From positions 69,070 to 133,069 of the forward strand of contig JBAMJV010008835.1 in assembly GCA_037951105.1 (NCBI GenBank): a DNA stretch of 64,000 bases, written 5' to 3'. The notes under the pieces are model-generated. The model was not told the DNA's origin. It ran no database searches and saw only the letters and a list, made by a program, of their open reading frames with translations. The stretch comes from Echinarachnius parma (taxonomy: Eukaryota; Echinodermata; Echinoidea; Clypeasteroida; Echinarachniidae). The stretch's first letter is position 1. Every line of letters begins with the position of its first letter. Below, piece after piece: positions 10,145-21,802 of the stretch. The position numbers and the translations under genes were made by a program.

Positions 10145-11365
10145 AGTTTCAACCATTTAAAAATGTATATGTGATGTTTACTTAAAATAATAATTCAATA
10201 GAGAAATCATCAAACAAAATTTTAAAGGCCATTTGGTTTATTAAAACAAATTGTGTAGGATTTATAAATAGTTTTGTTTTATTTTTGCAGAAGGGCTCAA
10301 AAAGTTGTCTATCCTTTGCGACAAATTAAAAACATATTTTGAAATCAAATTACACAACTACATGTATGAGATCATCTGAAATGGAATGATTCTCGCTTTT
10401 GAGGTTTCATTAAATGTGCTTTCAAATGGATTAAAAACCAACCAAAACTCTCGCAAAGGAAATTTCGGGAAGAATACTTTTCAAGTACTGTATATCTTAA
10501 CCCATCAAGGACAAAGTCCCACATATTTGTGGGTTAGTAGTCCTACACTTCAGCAAGAAGATACAAAGTTACATGAAGTATACAAGGAGAAAGAGCACAA
10601 AGTTCTCTATTTTTAGAGCCCAATTTTGTTACTCTACCTACTTTAGTTATTTTGTAATGATTTTTATTATTGCGTAGATCGTTAACATTTAGGAAAATCC
10701 TTAAATTGGCAACACATTGAGATTTCCGTTCAAATTGGCAAAGTTTCTTCATATTTGTCTTAAATTGTAATTACTAAATATTTTCCACCTTTTTTATGTC
10801 ATTAAAAGGTCGAAAAAACTTAGGAGTTGCCAATTTGTATAGGAAAACAATGATCAATTTTGCCTCAAAACAGCTCTCGTCCTTGATGGGAGAGGTTGCT
10901 TCCAAAATAATTAATTTGTGAGGTAGAGTGTAGGAATGGCAAGAGGGCATACATTTAGAAACAAAACAACCTTTGTTTGATCGAAACCCATCCCAAAACA
11001 GCGGAAATATCCACAAATGAAGTCTCATTTGAATAAAAGTTGAAGGTGTTGACTTTTATTTGAGATATCACTTTATTATAAATATAAAATGTTTATAAGT
11101 TGTACACATTGGTGAAAATATTATACCGAAGCAGCTTTTATATTGATTCTGATAATATGCTCTCTTTTGAATGTTAATTTGAGGGGGAAAAATCACATTA
11201 AAACTTTTGAAGGAAAAGGCTTGGAAGTTTCAGGTGTCTCAATAGCGCCATCTTGTGTTAATGGCTGCTATTTGTATGTAAACGGTACTGTAAATTCAAT
11301 TTAAGGATTTTGACTCTTAGTTTTCAATGATTTTAAAGGAGACAAAACATAACACATGTATGTAC

Positions 11366-11470
11366 ATGGGCGTAGATCTGTCATTGATACCCATTCAACA
11401 GGGGGGGGGGGGTGATCTATTCATTCATCCCCCCTGATGAATAGGTATTACGGAAGTCTCTACGCCCATG
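11366..11470. mobile_element. Small foldback element, copy 1
   Basis: CATGGGCGTAGATCTGTCA at the left pairs with TCTCTACGCCCATG at the right; the loop contains a G run and GATCTATTCATTCATCC. A close copy lies at 11604-11704. Confidence 0.75.
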
Positions 11471-11603
11471 TGTATTTACATTATACATGTGTGCATAAAT
11501 ATGAAGATTTGCATTTTGTGTGTGTTTTTTTAAATGTTGGTTACCGTCAATTTGTATAAGAATAATGATGCACACATGCAAGAACATGCACTGCACTAGA
11601 AAC

Positions 11604-11704
11604 TGGGCGTCGATCTGTAATTGATACCTATTCATCAAGGGGGGGATGATCTATTCATTCATCCTCCCCTGATGAATAGGTATTACATAAGGATCAAAGC
11701 CCAT
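11604..11704. mobile_element. Small foldback element, copy 2
   Basis: TGGGCGTCGATCTGTAATTG and AGGTATTACATAAGG...AAAGCCCA frame the same GATCTATTCATTCATCC loop as copy 1, in the same orientation 240 bp away. Confidence 0.7.
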
Positions 11705-11947
11705 GATTTGGATCATGAAATGACTGTTCTGAACAGTCTTATACAGTCGTGAGTAGGGAGGGATTGGAGAGTCCTGAGAAGACAGTTTGTATTCTTTCTT
11801 GAGCTTGTGTAGTTCTAAAAAAGAACTACAGCGCAGATATGAGTCATAGTTAGGAGAGGCATGGGTGGTAGGAGGGGCTTGACATTTCAAACAGGTTGAT
11901 TTTCCGTCATCAGGACTGAAAACTCTTATAATTAACTTTGCAGCTTA

Positions 11948-12175
11948 AGCCCGGCGCAGACAGAGCCGACTCGACCCGATCCGATCCGACTGGTTTTCAG
12001 TCAAGCTAGAGTCAGTTTAGCTCAGTCGGAGCCGATTCAACATGTTGAATCGGCATCGAATGACTTCTGACTGGCAGTTGATTGACAAAACCAGAGTCCC
12101 GAGGCAACGCATACTGAGTTAATCAGGATGAAAACCAGTCGGATCGGGTCGAGTCAGCTCTGTCTGCACCGGGCT
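11948..12175. mobile_element. MITE with long GC-rich terminal inverted repeats
   Basis: AGCCCGGCGCAGACAGAGCC then GACTCGACCCGATCCGA is mirrored at the right by GGATCGGGTCGAGTC and CTCTGTCTGCACCGGGCT. The inner part carries a further ATTCAACATGTTGAAT palindrome. Non-coding. Confidence 0.85.
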
Positions 12176-13044
12176 GTATACTAATTTGCAACAATGACAA
12201 AATAGTTGAATAAAGAAGAAAGACACCAAGATGTATATTGTGTGCATTTATTGCTCAACATAGCATTAGCATAATATTCTAGCAAGTATTGGTAAGATTA
12301 AAACACTGTCGTAACTTATTTACATATACATATCAATTTCAGATTCAAATATATTAAAAATCATTTTTGTATGGTAACACATTCATACAACAGTATTACT
12401 TTGTGATAAATGGAATTTGTAATTACTATGTAATAACCAGTACCCCCAAACCTCACCTACATTCACTAAACATATAACAAACAATTCAGGAAGAATTCAT
12501 TTGGTCAAAGCTGTTATGTTTTGCATTGACTGTTTCTTTCCTTGATGAAGCTCCTTCCAAGAGTATTCTCATTTATAATGTCTAAACATTGTCACATACA
12601 TGTACATGATAATTGTTTGGAAATTAAACAGAAAAGCGAAATTAGAAAAAAAAGAAATACTTCAATAATTTTAATAAGTATCTTGATGAAGGTTGGTGCG
12701 AGTACCGAACGAATCAATCCAAAAATGCTAATAGATAATTATGCTTCTGTAATGTAGCAGTGACGGAAAAGGAAATTAAAGAGTTTCAAACATTAAAAAC
12801 AGCAAAGACTGATACATCTAAACTTATCCAAGAGCTAATTGTTTCTTATGTATAACAAACCACCAAGTAAATCACGGCAAAAGAAACAATTGTATCACAT
12901 ACTAGTAGTATTTTTAGATTCAAAAGGAGAATATTATCGTGCAAATTTCTCTTGATGGTTGATGGTTGAAAACCGTTCTGTATATAGATAAGTGTAACAT
13001 AATACATGTGAATGAAAGTGAGTAAAGAAAATTTGTCTTTATGA

Positions 13045-13128
13045 GGACCAGGACCCATGCAGGACTAGGACCCAGGACCTCAGGATTGCTAGACCAGTAC
13101 CCTGACCACTAAGCTACATAGCACTCGT
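13045..13128 (-). mobile_element. tRNA-like SINE remnant
   Basis: On the minus strand TAGCTTAGTGGTCAGGG reads as a Pol III A box and TCCTGGGTCCTAGTCC as a decayed B box, with an anticodon-arm-like CTGGTCTAGCAATC between. The acceptor stem does not close, so it is a SINE head or tRNA relic, not a functional tRNA. Confidence 0.5.
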
Positions 13129-13606
13129 GGAGCTTTGTAGTAAAAACACATGTAAAATGGCAAAAGACTACGATCGAGTGATAACATAACATAGCTTGAA
13201 CATATCGCCAAATATAATTACCTCTATCAGTACCAGTACCGTGGCAGAACAGTAAATGACAAATTAAAACATATTAAACATAATTCAAACTAAAATTCTT
13301 CAATCAGTGATTGATGAAAACAACTACGAAGCAGTATAATCTAATTAATATTTCCTATAGAGAGATCATTTACAATCACCAAACGATCATAACATTTAAA
13401 TGTTTATTTGCAGATGAGAATGCCATTTTTAAATTGAAACAACTACTAACAAAATAATCACTGAGATGAAACGGTTAAAGAACAGCAATAGAGCTGAGTG
13501 TGTATAAAGGAACAAAGTATAACATACATACAAGCTCACACAGTAAATGGATATCAAATATTAAACACATTACAAATCATTCAATCATGATTCAATATAA
13601 TGAATA

Positions 13607-13767
13607 TACAGTCAAACCTGCCCTAGCGACCACCTGTGTATAGAGACCACCTGCCTACAAAGACCACTGTCTTTGAAATGTAGTTTCAATGTAAATGAAC
13701 CTGTCTATAGAGACCACATTGTTTGTCTTCCTTGGGTGCATGGTCTTTATAGACAGGTTTGACTGTA
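13607..13767. mobile_element. TA-ended MITE, CAGTCAAACCTG family
   Basis: Ends TACAGTCAAACCTG and CAGGTTTGACTGTA with internal AGAGACCACCTG-type words. Related copies are at 33762-33930, 59630-59738 and about 63467-63594. Confidence 0.85.
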
Positions 13768-15220
13768 GTTATGGTAGGAGTCAGTGTATATAATTAGACA
13801 CGCATTTTCTGTCCTTTTGTGGTTGAAAATTTACTACATAATACTGAATAATGCTCATATTTTTTTCATTTACTGTATATCAAATTTATGCCCATTTATG
13901 CCTGTTAGTTCAATATAGCAAACGGTGCATACATTACATCACATGGATATTAACTTGCAACTGAATACCCTTCATACATTTCATAGAGAGATTCACTATA
14001 TCTAGTTTTAGCCATCAAGAATGAAAGCCTTTATTTTATGATTTGGTACACTAAATCTTTGAGTATTCTTTGAACAGAGAGAGCATTACATTTATCCAGC
14101 AATATTGTACCATTATTTGTTAATAATACTATAATATTTACCTTGTAATTTTTGAACTACTGAAACTGAATCTTTCACTTGGCCAAAAAAAAAATGTATT
14201 TTTCTAACCACTGTTTTTGCCACAGCATATTGATAACTTTATGGAAAACGAAATGGGCATTTAATGAATTAATTCTTAAAACTTGTTCATCTTGGCGTAA
14301 AACTATAGCAAGGGGTAGTAGATTTGGCGAGTTAAAGAGCAATAATTTTTGCCTTTAAAATATAATAATTTCCATCTTGTTGGTTAAATGAGAATTAATA
14401 ACTATGCAAGAAAGTGGTATATTACCCTGGTTTTGGATGTCATTCTAAATGTAATATAGATCAACTGATTTTTGTTGGATAAACACACGTACGTAACATG
14501 CACAGAATCTACCAAAGTTTAAGAAATAAATGGTCATCTACATACATCCATCGCTATTGCACATTGCTAGATGTAATCATACGAGTTATCCCAAATAATG
14601 AGCACAGGGCTAAATTAAACCCTCGCTAATTTTAGTCTATGAATAAAGTTAAACACACACTCGGTTATTCTAAATTTAGTTCATGGATTTAAAAGAAATC
14701 ATATGTCTATAGATAATAATGTGATTTAACCCAAGTTTAAATTGATCCCCCGCTCTATGTTATTAAACCCACAGTTGCATTTAACCTAGTCCGAAAAGAT
14801 CAGACAATGTTTCGAGGGTTCTTTGACGATTTATTTTTTATCACCTGATCTGACGTCATAATATTAAAGGACCCCTCCAGAACGAGATGGATTTTTCTGT
14901 CTACATTTAACCCTACGTTGAGTTGAGAATTTGGGCCATAAAACAAATGAATACTTCCACAGTGAGTAATTACATTACAACATATACGATACAAACTAAT
15001 AATCAGTAGAGTATATCAGATTACAGGTTACAATATTACCATTATTCCGAATGTTATACTTATACGCACACTACATGCAGTTAATTGCAGAATTTATATA
15101 ATTATCTTAGAATGCAAATTAGTAATAAACTACACTTACATGTATGTAAAATGTATTGTACGTATCCTTTATATATATATATGATTAACTTATTCCCCTC
15201 CCTGATATATATGCCTCTGT

Positions 15221-15328
15221 AGCCGGTGTCACACGGGCAAATTATCTAGATAATATGTATAGGATTTGTATACAAATTATCTAGACAATTCAATCATCTA
15301 GATGATTGGACCCTGTGTGATACCGGCT
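15221..15328. mobile_element. MITE with internal TCTAGA palindromes
   Basis: Ends AGCCGGTGTCACACGGG and CCCTGTGTGATACCGGCT. The interior consists of the small palindromes ATTATCTAGATAAT and AATCATCTAGATGATT plus ATTATCTAGACAATT. Confidence 0.8.
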
Positions 15329-16278
15329 TGTTTTTAGCTAAACTAGTATCATACTCACTTAATTGTCTGGTATTTTAAAAAATTGGCTTGCAATAGTAGT
15401 ATTTTGATACGTTTTCTTTGTCACTTTGATATTCAATATTAATATACAGTACAATGTACAGGTCCATTACTGTGCTGCAAGGATTTGGATATTACACATT
15501 TTTAACATTTGATGCTTTTTGTGTGTGTGTGTGTGTGTTTACATTATAACAATAAAACAATGAATTGCGTTGTTCTTGTTTAATAGTAAGACAATAATGA
15601 ATTACAAATAGTTTTATGCCGTCAATTCAGTTCTCTATAGCTAAGCTGGAATAATACAAATAATGCCATGGTGGGGTATTACAGGAATTATAGGTGTATA
15701 ATGTGATTAATTATTAAAAACATTATATTAATACATTGTTTAGATCATATATTATCGTTGATTGACAGAGCAATACATAATTATTCATTCCTGTTATCAC
15801 ATTATCATTTACATGTACACTCACATCAAGATAGCATCTGAAAATTAAAGAAGAAAACAAATCTAGGAGTAGAGATTAAATGTTGATAATATCACACAAA
15901 TATCATTTAATGCTTAACTTGCAAGTCCAATTACAAGCAAAGAAATAAGAAATAAAAAATAAATCTGGCTCTGTACAAATTATACATTTTACACATTCAT
16001 ATTTTTGTACATTAAAGATCAAAATAATTTTAATTTTAATAGCATCTTGTATACTCTGTATATTTTTTTTTTACAATTTGATACACTCTCATACTGTCAC
16101 AATTGAATTTATAATTATAAAAGGATATCACACATTCAAAATATATCATCAACATTGCAAATAAAATCATTTAAGATTATAAGAGTGATATGGTGATGGT
16201 TTCTACATCTGAATTTAGATAAGAAATTTCACACACGAAAGACAAAACAGACTACAATAAAAATAGAAAGAATAAACA

Positions 16279-16768
16279 CAGCGGAACCTCGTTATAACGA
16301 GTTCTGATATAACAAAAACCCTCTTATAACAAGGTAATACAGTGGAACCTCGTTATAACGAGTTCTGATATAACAAAACCCTCTTATAACAAGGTAATAC
16401 AGTGGAACCTCGTTATAACGAGTTCTGATATAACAAAAACCCTCTTATAACAAGGTAATACAGTGGAACCTCGTTATAACGAGTTCTGATATAACAAAAA
16501 CCCTCTTATAACAAGGTAATACAGTGGAACCTCGTTATAACGAGTTCTGATACAACAAACCCCTCTTATAACAAGGTAATACAGTAGAACCTCATTATAA
16601 TGAGTTCTGATATAACAAAACCCTCTTTTCAATATAACAAGGTAATACAGTGGAACCTCATTATAACGAGTTCTGATATAACAAAAACCCTCTTGTAACA
16701 AGGTAATACAGTGGAACCTCATTATAATGAGTTCTGATATAACAAAACCCTCTTGTAACAAGGTAATC
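16279..16768 (+). repeat. 60-bp tandem array built from a MITE end, 8 copies
   Basis: Eight head-to-tail units start CAGTGGAACCTCGTTATAAC and continue GAGTTCTGATATAAC, CCCTCTTATAACAAGG. Unit length is 60-66 bp, and the later copies carry CTCATTATAATGAG in place of CTCGTTATAACGAG. The unit shares its TTATAACGAG core with the element at 7.3 kb. It creates a meaningless open frame on the minus strand. Confidence 0.9.
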
Positions 16769-16887
16769 TCAGTTCTTTTACATTCCTTTCTTTTTCACCC
16801 TGGTAAAACAAGGTAGTTTTCATGGTCCCAATGTCATTGTTATAACTAGGAACCACTGTAATTAAAGCTAACATATGTATCAACATT

Positions 16888-17295
16888 AAAGCGATCTGTT
16901 AACTTTTGCAAATTCAATCAAAATCAATTGGAGGTTTCACTCTACTCTTGTACCTTGTTGTTTGGCTGATGATACCGGAAGAGTGAAGTGGGCTTGGATA
17001 TCTGTAAATGTCTCCCTAATTATGGAGATATTTATGATATTTATGATTGAATTAAAAGCGATCCGGAATGCTTTTTCAATTTAAGTCAAAAGTATCCAAA
17101 TTCGGATACATGGATCCTTCATAGTAATCAAATTCGCATACTTTGCGTGAATAATCAGAGATAAAATCTGACACCATTTTCCACTTTTTTTAAATCTAGG
17201 TAAAACAGCATTTTTTAAAAGATGATATTGGTATATGATTGAAGTCTTGAATATCACTTTTGGAAAAAATCTTGTGAAGTTAAAAGATCACTTTT
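16888..17295 (+). mobile_element. MITE, GATCACTTT family (copy 1)
   Basis: Starts AAAGCGATCTGTTAACTTTT and ends GAAGTTAAAAGATCACTTTT. It shares CTTGTACCTTGTTGTTTGGC and CTAATTATGGAGATATTTAT with the element at 42060-42421, and the latter word in reverse with the fragment at 340-455. Confidence 0.75.
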
Positions 17296-18280
17296 CATAA
17301 AGAACATTGACTATAAGATCATGCACAAAAGCTTCTTGCATTTACAGAGGAAACTACTGTAAGTACACAAAATTCAACATGTGGCCTTTATGATACTTCA
17401 TTTTCCTGTTAAAAATCTGGGGGAAATAAAATATAATGAAATAAAAATCGCTTTGACAAAGATATCATAAAATTATTCAATATCATTATTACAGCATCAT
17501 AAGCATCATTATCACAGTATCATATTAACAATATAATAATAAGATCATAATAATGAGTCATTCTTATGTACTCTATATTGCATGTGCTTTTTTTCCTGAT
17601 TACATCCTTAATACACGTATAAAGATATATTTACTTCCTTTTTTTTCTCTACTTAAAAATGTATCTTCCATTTTCTCAAGTATGAATTGTAAAGTTATTT
17701 TTTACAATCGAACGCAAGCACATACCACACATATACATACATACGTACGCGCAAACACACTCTTCCAACTTGATATAACCTTAACGAAGACTATAATACT
17801 TCAAGGAAATGGTGGCATGATATAAATTTCACATTCTTATACATTCTTACAATATAATGCAGTCCAAAAATTGTACATTCATTCATTTGTCCATCTATAT
17901 ATATATACATATACACCAATACTTCTGCAAGAATTACTAGTATGCTCATACCCAATGTGTTAATATTGAATAATATAGTACAGTAAAATGTGAACTAGAT
18001 CTTAACTAAAATTGTAATGTAAGCTTTAAAAACACAAACCTTAATGCAAATTAATGAAATTTATTTTATAGATACAAGAATCTAAAATTGGAGAAACAAT
18101 AGTATAAAAAGCTGCAACTATTCTAAAAAAAAAATGAAGCATAACATTTTAAAATGGCACTGCCATAATGCAAGAAAAATAATATGAAATGTTACATCTT
18201 TGGTTTCATGCTTACCAATTAATTCTCCTTTATTGTCAAGATGTTGATAAAAACATTTATCAAGGTTATTACTTTTTTGA

Positions 18281-18465
18281 AAATATTTGATGTTGTCTTT
18301 GTTTTCTCCAGAACACCCTCCCGGTAGTTATCGAACAAAAGTACTCAACGAATAAAAGGCATTTCAACGTACAAATATTTGATGTTTTCTTTGTTTTCTC
18401 CAAAACATCCTCCTGGTAGTTATTGAACAAAAGTACTCAACGAATAAAAGGCATTTAAACGTAAA
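18281..18465 (+). repeat. Tandem duplication, 92-bp unit, 2 copies
   Basis: AAATATTTGATGTTGTC and, 92 bp later, AAATATTTGATGTTTTC each lead into TTTGTTTTCTCC, GGTAGTTAT, AAGTACTCAACGAATAAAAG. The copies differ at only a few sites. Confidence 0.9.
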
Positions 18466-20869
18466 GAATATACCCTACTTTAATTTTAATAAAACATATA
18501 CAACAAGTGTGAAGTCAGTCAAAACATCAGGAGGATGATAATACAATTTTCTAATATTTCATTTCATAAATTGGTCTGGTCTCAACAAATTTGATCTGAT
18601 TTAATATAGATCATTGACCTCAAATAAGAGTCTAATTCAATTTATCCAATACAAATAATACGAAGGGACAAAAATATGCAACATGTAGACCATAATCTAG
18701 TAGTAATTTAACTGATTGATTTAAGATTTTAAAATGTTTGTTGATTATGAAAATGGATTTGCGAATGACATAACTTTTGTCAAGAAGAAGCGTGAATGCA
18801 ATGCACATACTTTTTTTTTATAGAGCTACACAAAAATTAAAAACGTCCATAATTGCCTTGACAATTATTTTCTTGATAATAACTTTGTCAAGAAGTGTTA
18901 ATGCAATGCACATACTTTAAGTTCATAGAGCTAAGCACAAGAGTTGAAAATGTCAATTCCATATACTGATGCTAATTCATCTCAGATCACGAGTTGAAAT
19001 CTGAGATAAGAGAATTATAATACTGCAGTGTAAAGATGCATTTCAATCCAAGTGGCAAAAAGAGTCACTTTGTGTTGTGTTTTTTTTGCTAAAGGCACTA
19101 CTTGCTAATCCCATTCACAATAGTTTATTAATGTAAAATGACCGTGAAATACACGTTTTCTAGGTGCGACAATCAATATTCCTGGAGATGCCGATAATTA
19201 ATCACTCAAATGTTATGATAGGACAGGTCCATGAGTGACATAAAAACTTTTTTTAAAGATAATTAAAATGACCCATTGGTGATCAAATTGATGTTCTAAG
19301 GCCTACATCGGTGATAGTGCATACTCGTGTGATTGCATCATTCTTCCCTGGTTCTTGTATATTGCATTGAAATGTAATGATCGATAGAAGTGTCCACATT
19401 TTGTCAACTCAATTTTCTCCAAGATTTTGTCACTACCATAGAGAAAATATTTATATGCCACGCCACCAGACTCGCAAAAACTTTTAAGGTAGGGATCAAG
19501 AAATCATGTCTGGTACAACATTTAACCTTTCAGGCCCAAATCTTCATCAGTTGGTTTAATTCAACCCCTGTTTATTTGAATCGATGAATTCAAAACAACT
19601 TACTGTTGGTTGTTCCAATTTTGTCAGTGTACTAAAAGAAAAAAATTACCTGAAAACATCCGATCTTGTCCGTGAGTTAAATTTAGACTATGCGCTAATA
19701 AAAGCAATGACATCAAATTACACATTTTTTTAAAACCCAGAGTTGAATTAAACCAACTTTTGAGAATATGAGTCTTTGTCAAAGGGGCACAAAGTTATAT
19801 TTGTTCATGGTTTTCACAGTGCTAAGAGAGCCAAGACAAATCTTCCCAGATATTTGGTATGCAGTAATAATATCAATTTTCATTTTTAATGGAGGGGGAG
19901 GTGGGAAAAAATGTTTTTTAAATAAGCGTGATTAAAATAATTGTGTTCCACATGCATTGCAAATCACTCGACATCTGCGTAGCCTTATTCGTAGAAGTGT
20001 TTTTGAAAAATAAAATCAGATCGGACAACAAGAAAGGATTAAATGCTGCATAAATGCTGCAACACCGCAGTTGATGAAGTATTTTATAGAGTTTGTGCCA
20101 AAATGTAATTGAATGCATACTATAAAGGATACATTTGTTGTTAAAATCTACAAGCAGCTCCAAAGTTAAACATGCACGCATGCACACTCTCCCACAAAGA
20201 TTTCTTACCATTATTTGTAATCGTATTGCATATATCCTTGAGTACAGGTTTCATTCAATCTACAAAATATGTCATTTTGTAAAAATTCAAATATATAATT
20301 TGTATGTACATGTATACAAAGAACGACGATACAATTCCATATGATCTGTTTTTAAAATGTAAATCATGATTTAAGTGTGAGTTATGTATACAGTGTATGG
20401 CAAAGTGCATTTAAGTATATATAAGAACATACTGTAAGTCACGTACATTTGAATATAATATGTACTTCAATATGTACTCTTTTTTTTTCCTAGCAAATTA
20501 AACGTTTTTAGTACAAACATGCACAGAACATCTATTTTTTTAGAGCATCGTTGAAAATCAAATACATCCTGGTAATTTAAATGAAATGCTTACGACTGAA
20601 CTATTTGCAATGTTCAATGATGCTTTTACGGGACATGAATACTAGGTGTGAGAACAAAATTATAATTCGCATTGTATCACATGGATGCAAACAATGAGAT
20701 CATTCCCTAAAGCTCAATAGCAAGCAGATAGAAAATTCTATTCCCGTTCATTCTGCTTCATACAATTTGACAAATCAATTAAGCACCATAAGAAGCTAGC
20801 AACCATGTGAGGAGAGTATACAAAGTGAAAACAAAAATTTGTATCATACAAAAAAACATCTCAATTCTT

Positions 20870-20875
20870 TTTATT
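20870..20875 (-). terminator. Candidate KCNMA1 polyadenylation signal
   Basis: AATAAA on the minus strand about 330 bases past the stop. It is one of several such hexamers in AT-rich sequence, so the choice is weak. Confidence 0.25.
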
Positions 20876-21202
20876 ACACATTTGTAATTACTATTTGCAC
20901 ATTTGTCTGAATGAGCAAATCTCATACAAAGCATTGCTTCACTTTCCCCTTAATTATGACTGCATTTCCAAAAGAAACGCTCTCCCTCGCATTCATTTAA
21001 CATCCACAACATGATTAATAACTTAAACAGAATTGCGGTGGAATACCTCAACCTTACATTACTGGTTTTCATCTGACACACACTCACAACCTGACATGAT
21101 TCATTACTGAACAAACAAAATGCCTTTATAATACTAAGGTATGGTATACTGCAAAACCTGTGTTTGTTTTTATAGCTGACTGCTGCTTGATGGCGTCATC
21201 AC

Positions 21203-21802
21203 TCAACACGATGAGTTCTGTGACGACACGAGCGGTGCCCGGTGGCCGTTACGCGGCACCGAAAGCGTCGTCTCGGCGTCCCCGCCAACCGGATGCGAGC
21301 CGTTGAGCGGAGAGTCGTTATTGTTATTCCCGTTGCTAGGAGTAACCACGTTGGTGGTGGGGGCAAGAGGGGAGGGGGTAGAGACGGGGATGGCCGTCAG
21401 GGTCGGGCTGGGAGGAACCTGGCTCAGTGCGGCGGTCAGACGCTCCGGCGTTTGGAGCTCGCGCCTACCCCCCGACGGATTCCCATTATCTTTGGTCGAG
21501 GATGAGGGCACGATGGGCGGCAACTTGTCCTCCTTCGAGGACATGTCCTTTGACTTGCGCTGCTTCTTCTTCTTGAGGAAGGGGTTCTTGGAGGCAGGGG
21601 GGACGGGGTTGTAGTGGAGCAAGCAGAAGATGAGGTCGGTGGAGAGCAGCTGGAACTCGAACGGGGGGTTGGTGATCGTGTAGCGCTTGGACGACGGCGT
21701 GCACGTCGACATCGAGCTGTCGCGGAAGCGGTAGATGCCGAAGCAGAGGATGCCGTAGTTCTTGATGGCGTCGACGAACAGGGCACCGTACATGCCTCCA
21801 TC
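21203..21802 (-). CDS. KCNMA1: KCNMA1 last coding exon and C-terminal tail
   Basis: Starts [20 protein letters not shown] and [14 protein letters not shown], then [20 protein letters not shown] and [10 protein letters not shown], the end of RCK2. A tail of about 120 residues follows: a basic patch ([12 protein letters not shown]), then Ser/Pro/Thr/Asn-rich sequence ([20 protein letters not shown]) ending SSQNSSC before TGA. The tail looks disordered and is not alignable to vertebrate tails. Confidence 0.97.
   Translation of the reverse strand, partial: DGGMYGALFVDAIKNYGILCFGIYRFRDSSMSTCTPSSKRYTITNPPFEFQLLSTDLIFCLLHYNPVPPASKNPFLKKKKQRKSKDMSSKEDKLPPIVPSSSTKDNGNPSGGRRELQTPERLTAALSQVPPSPTLTAIPVSTPSPLAPTTNVVTPSNGNNNNDSPLNGSHPVGGDAETTLSVPRNGHRAPLVSSQNSSC

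Larger units (their letters stand above)
12176..21202 (-). other. AT-rich non-coding region downstream of KCNMA1, probably including its 3' UTR
   Basis: No coding exon was found on either strand. Immediately after the KCNMA1 stop the minus strand reads unique, AT-rich sequence; the first AATAAA I noticed is at 20870-20875, about 330 bases past the stop, with others further down. How much of the 9 kb is transcribed cannot be told. The repeats inside it are listed separately. Confidence 0.45.
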
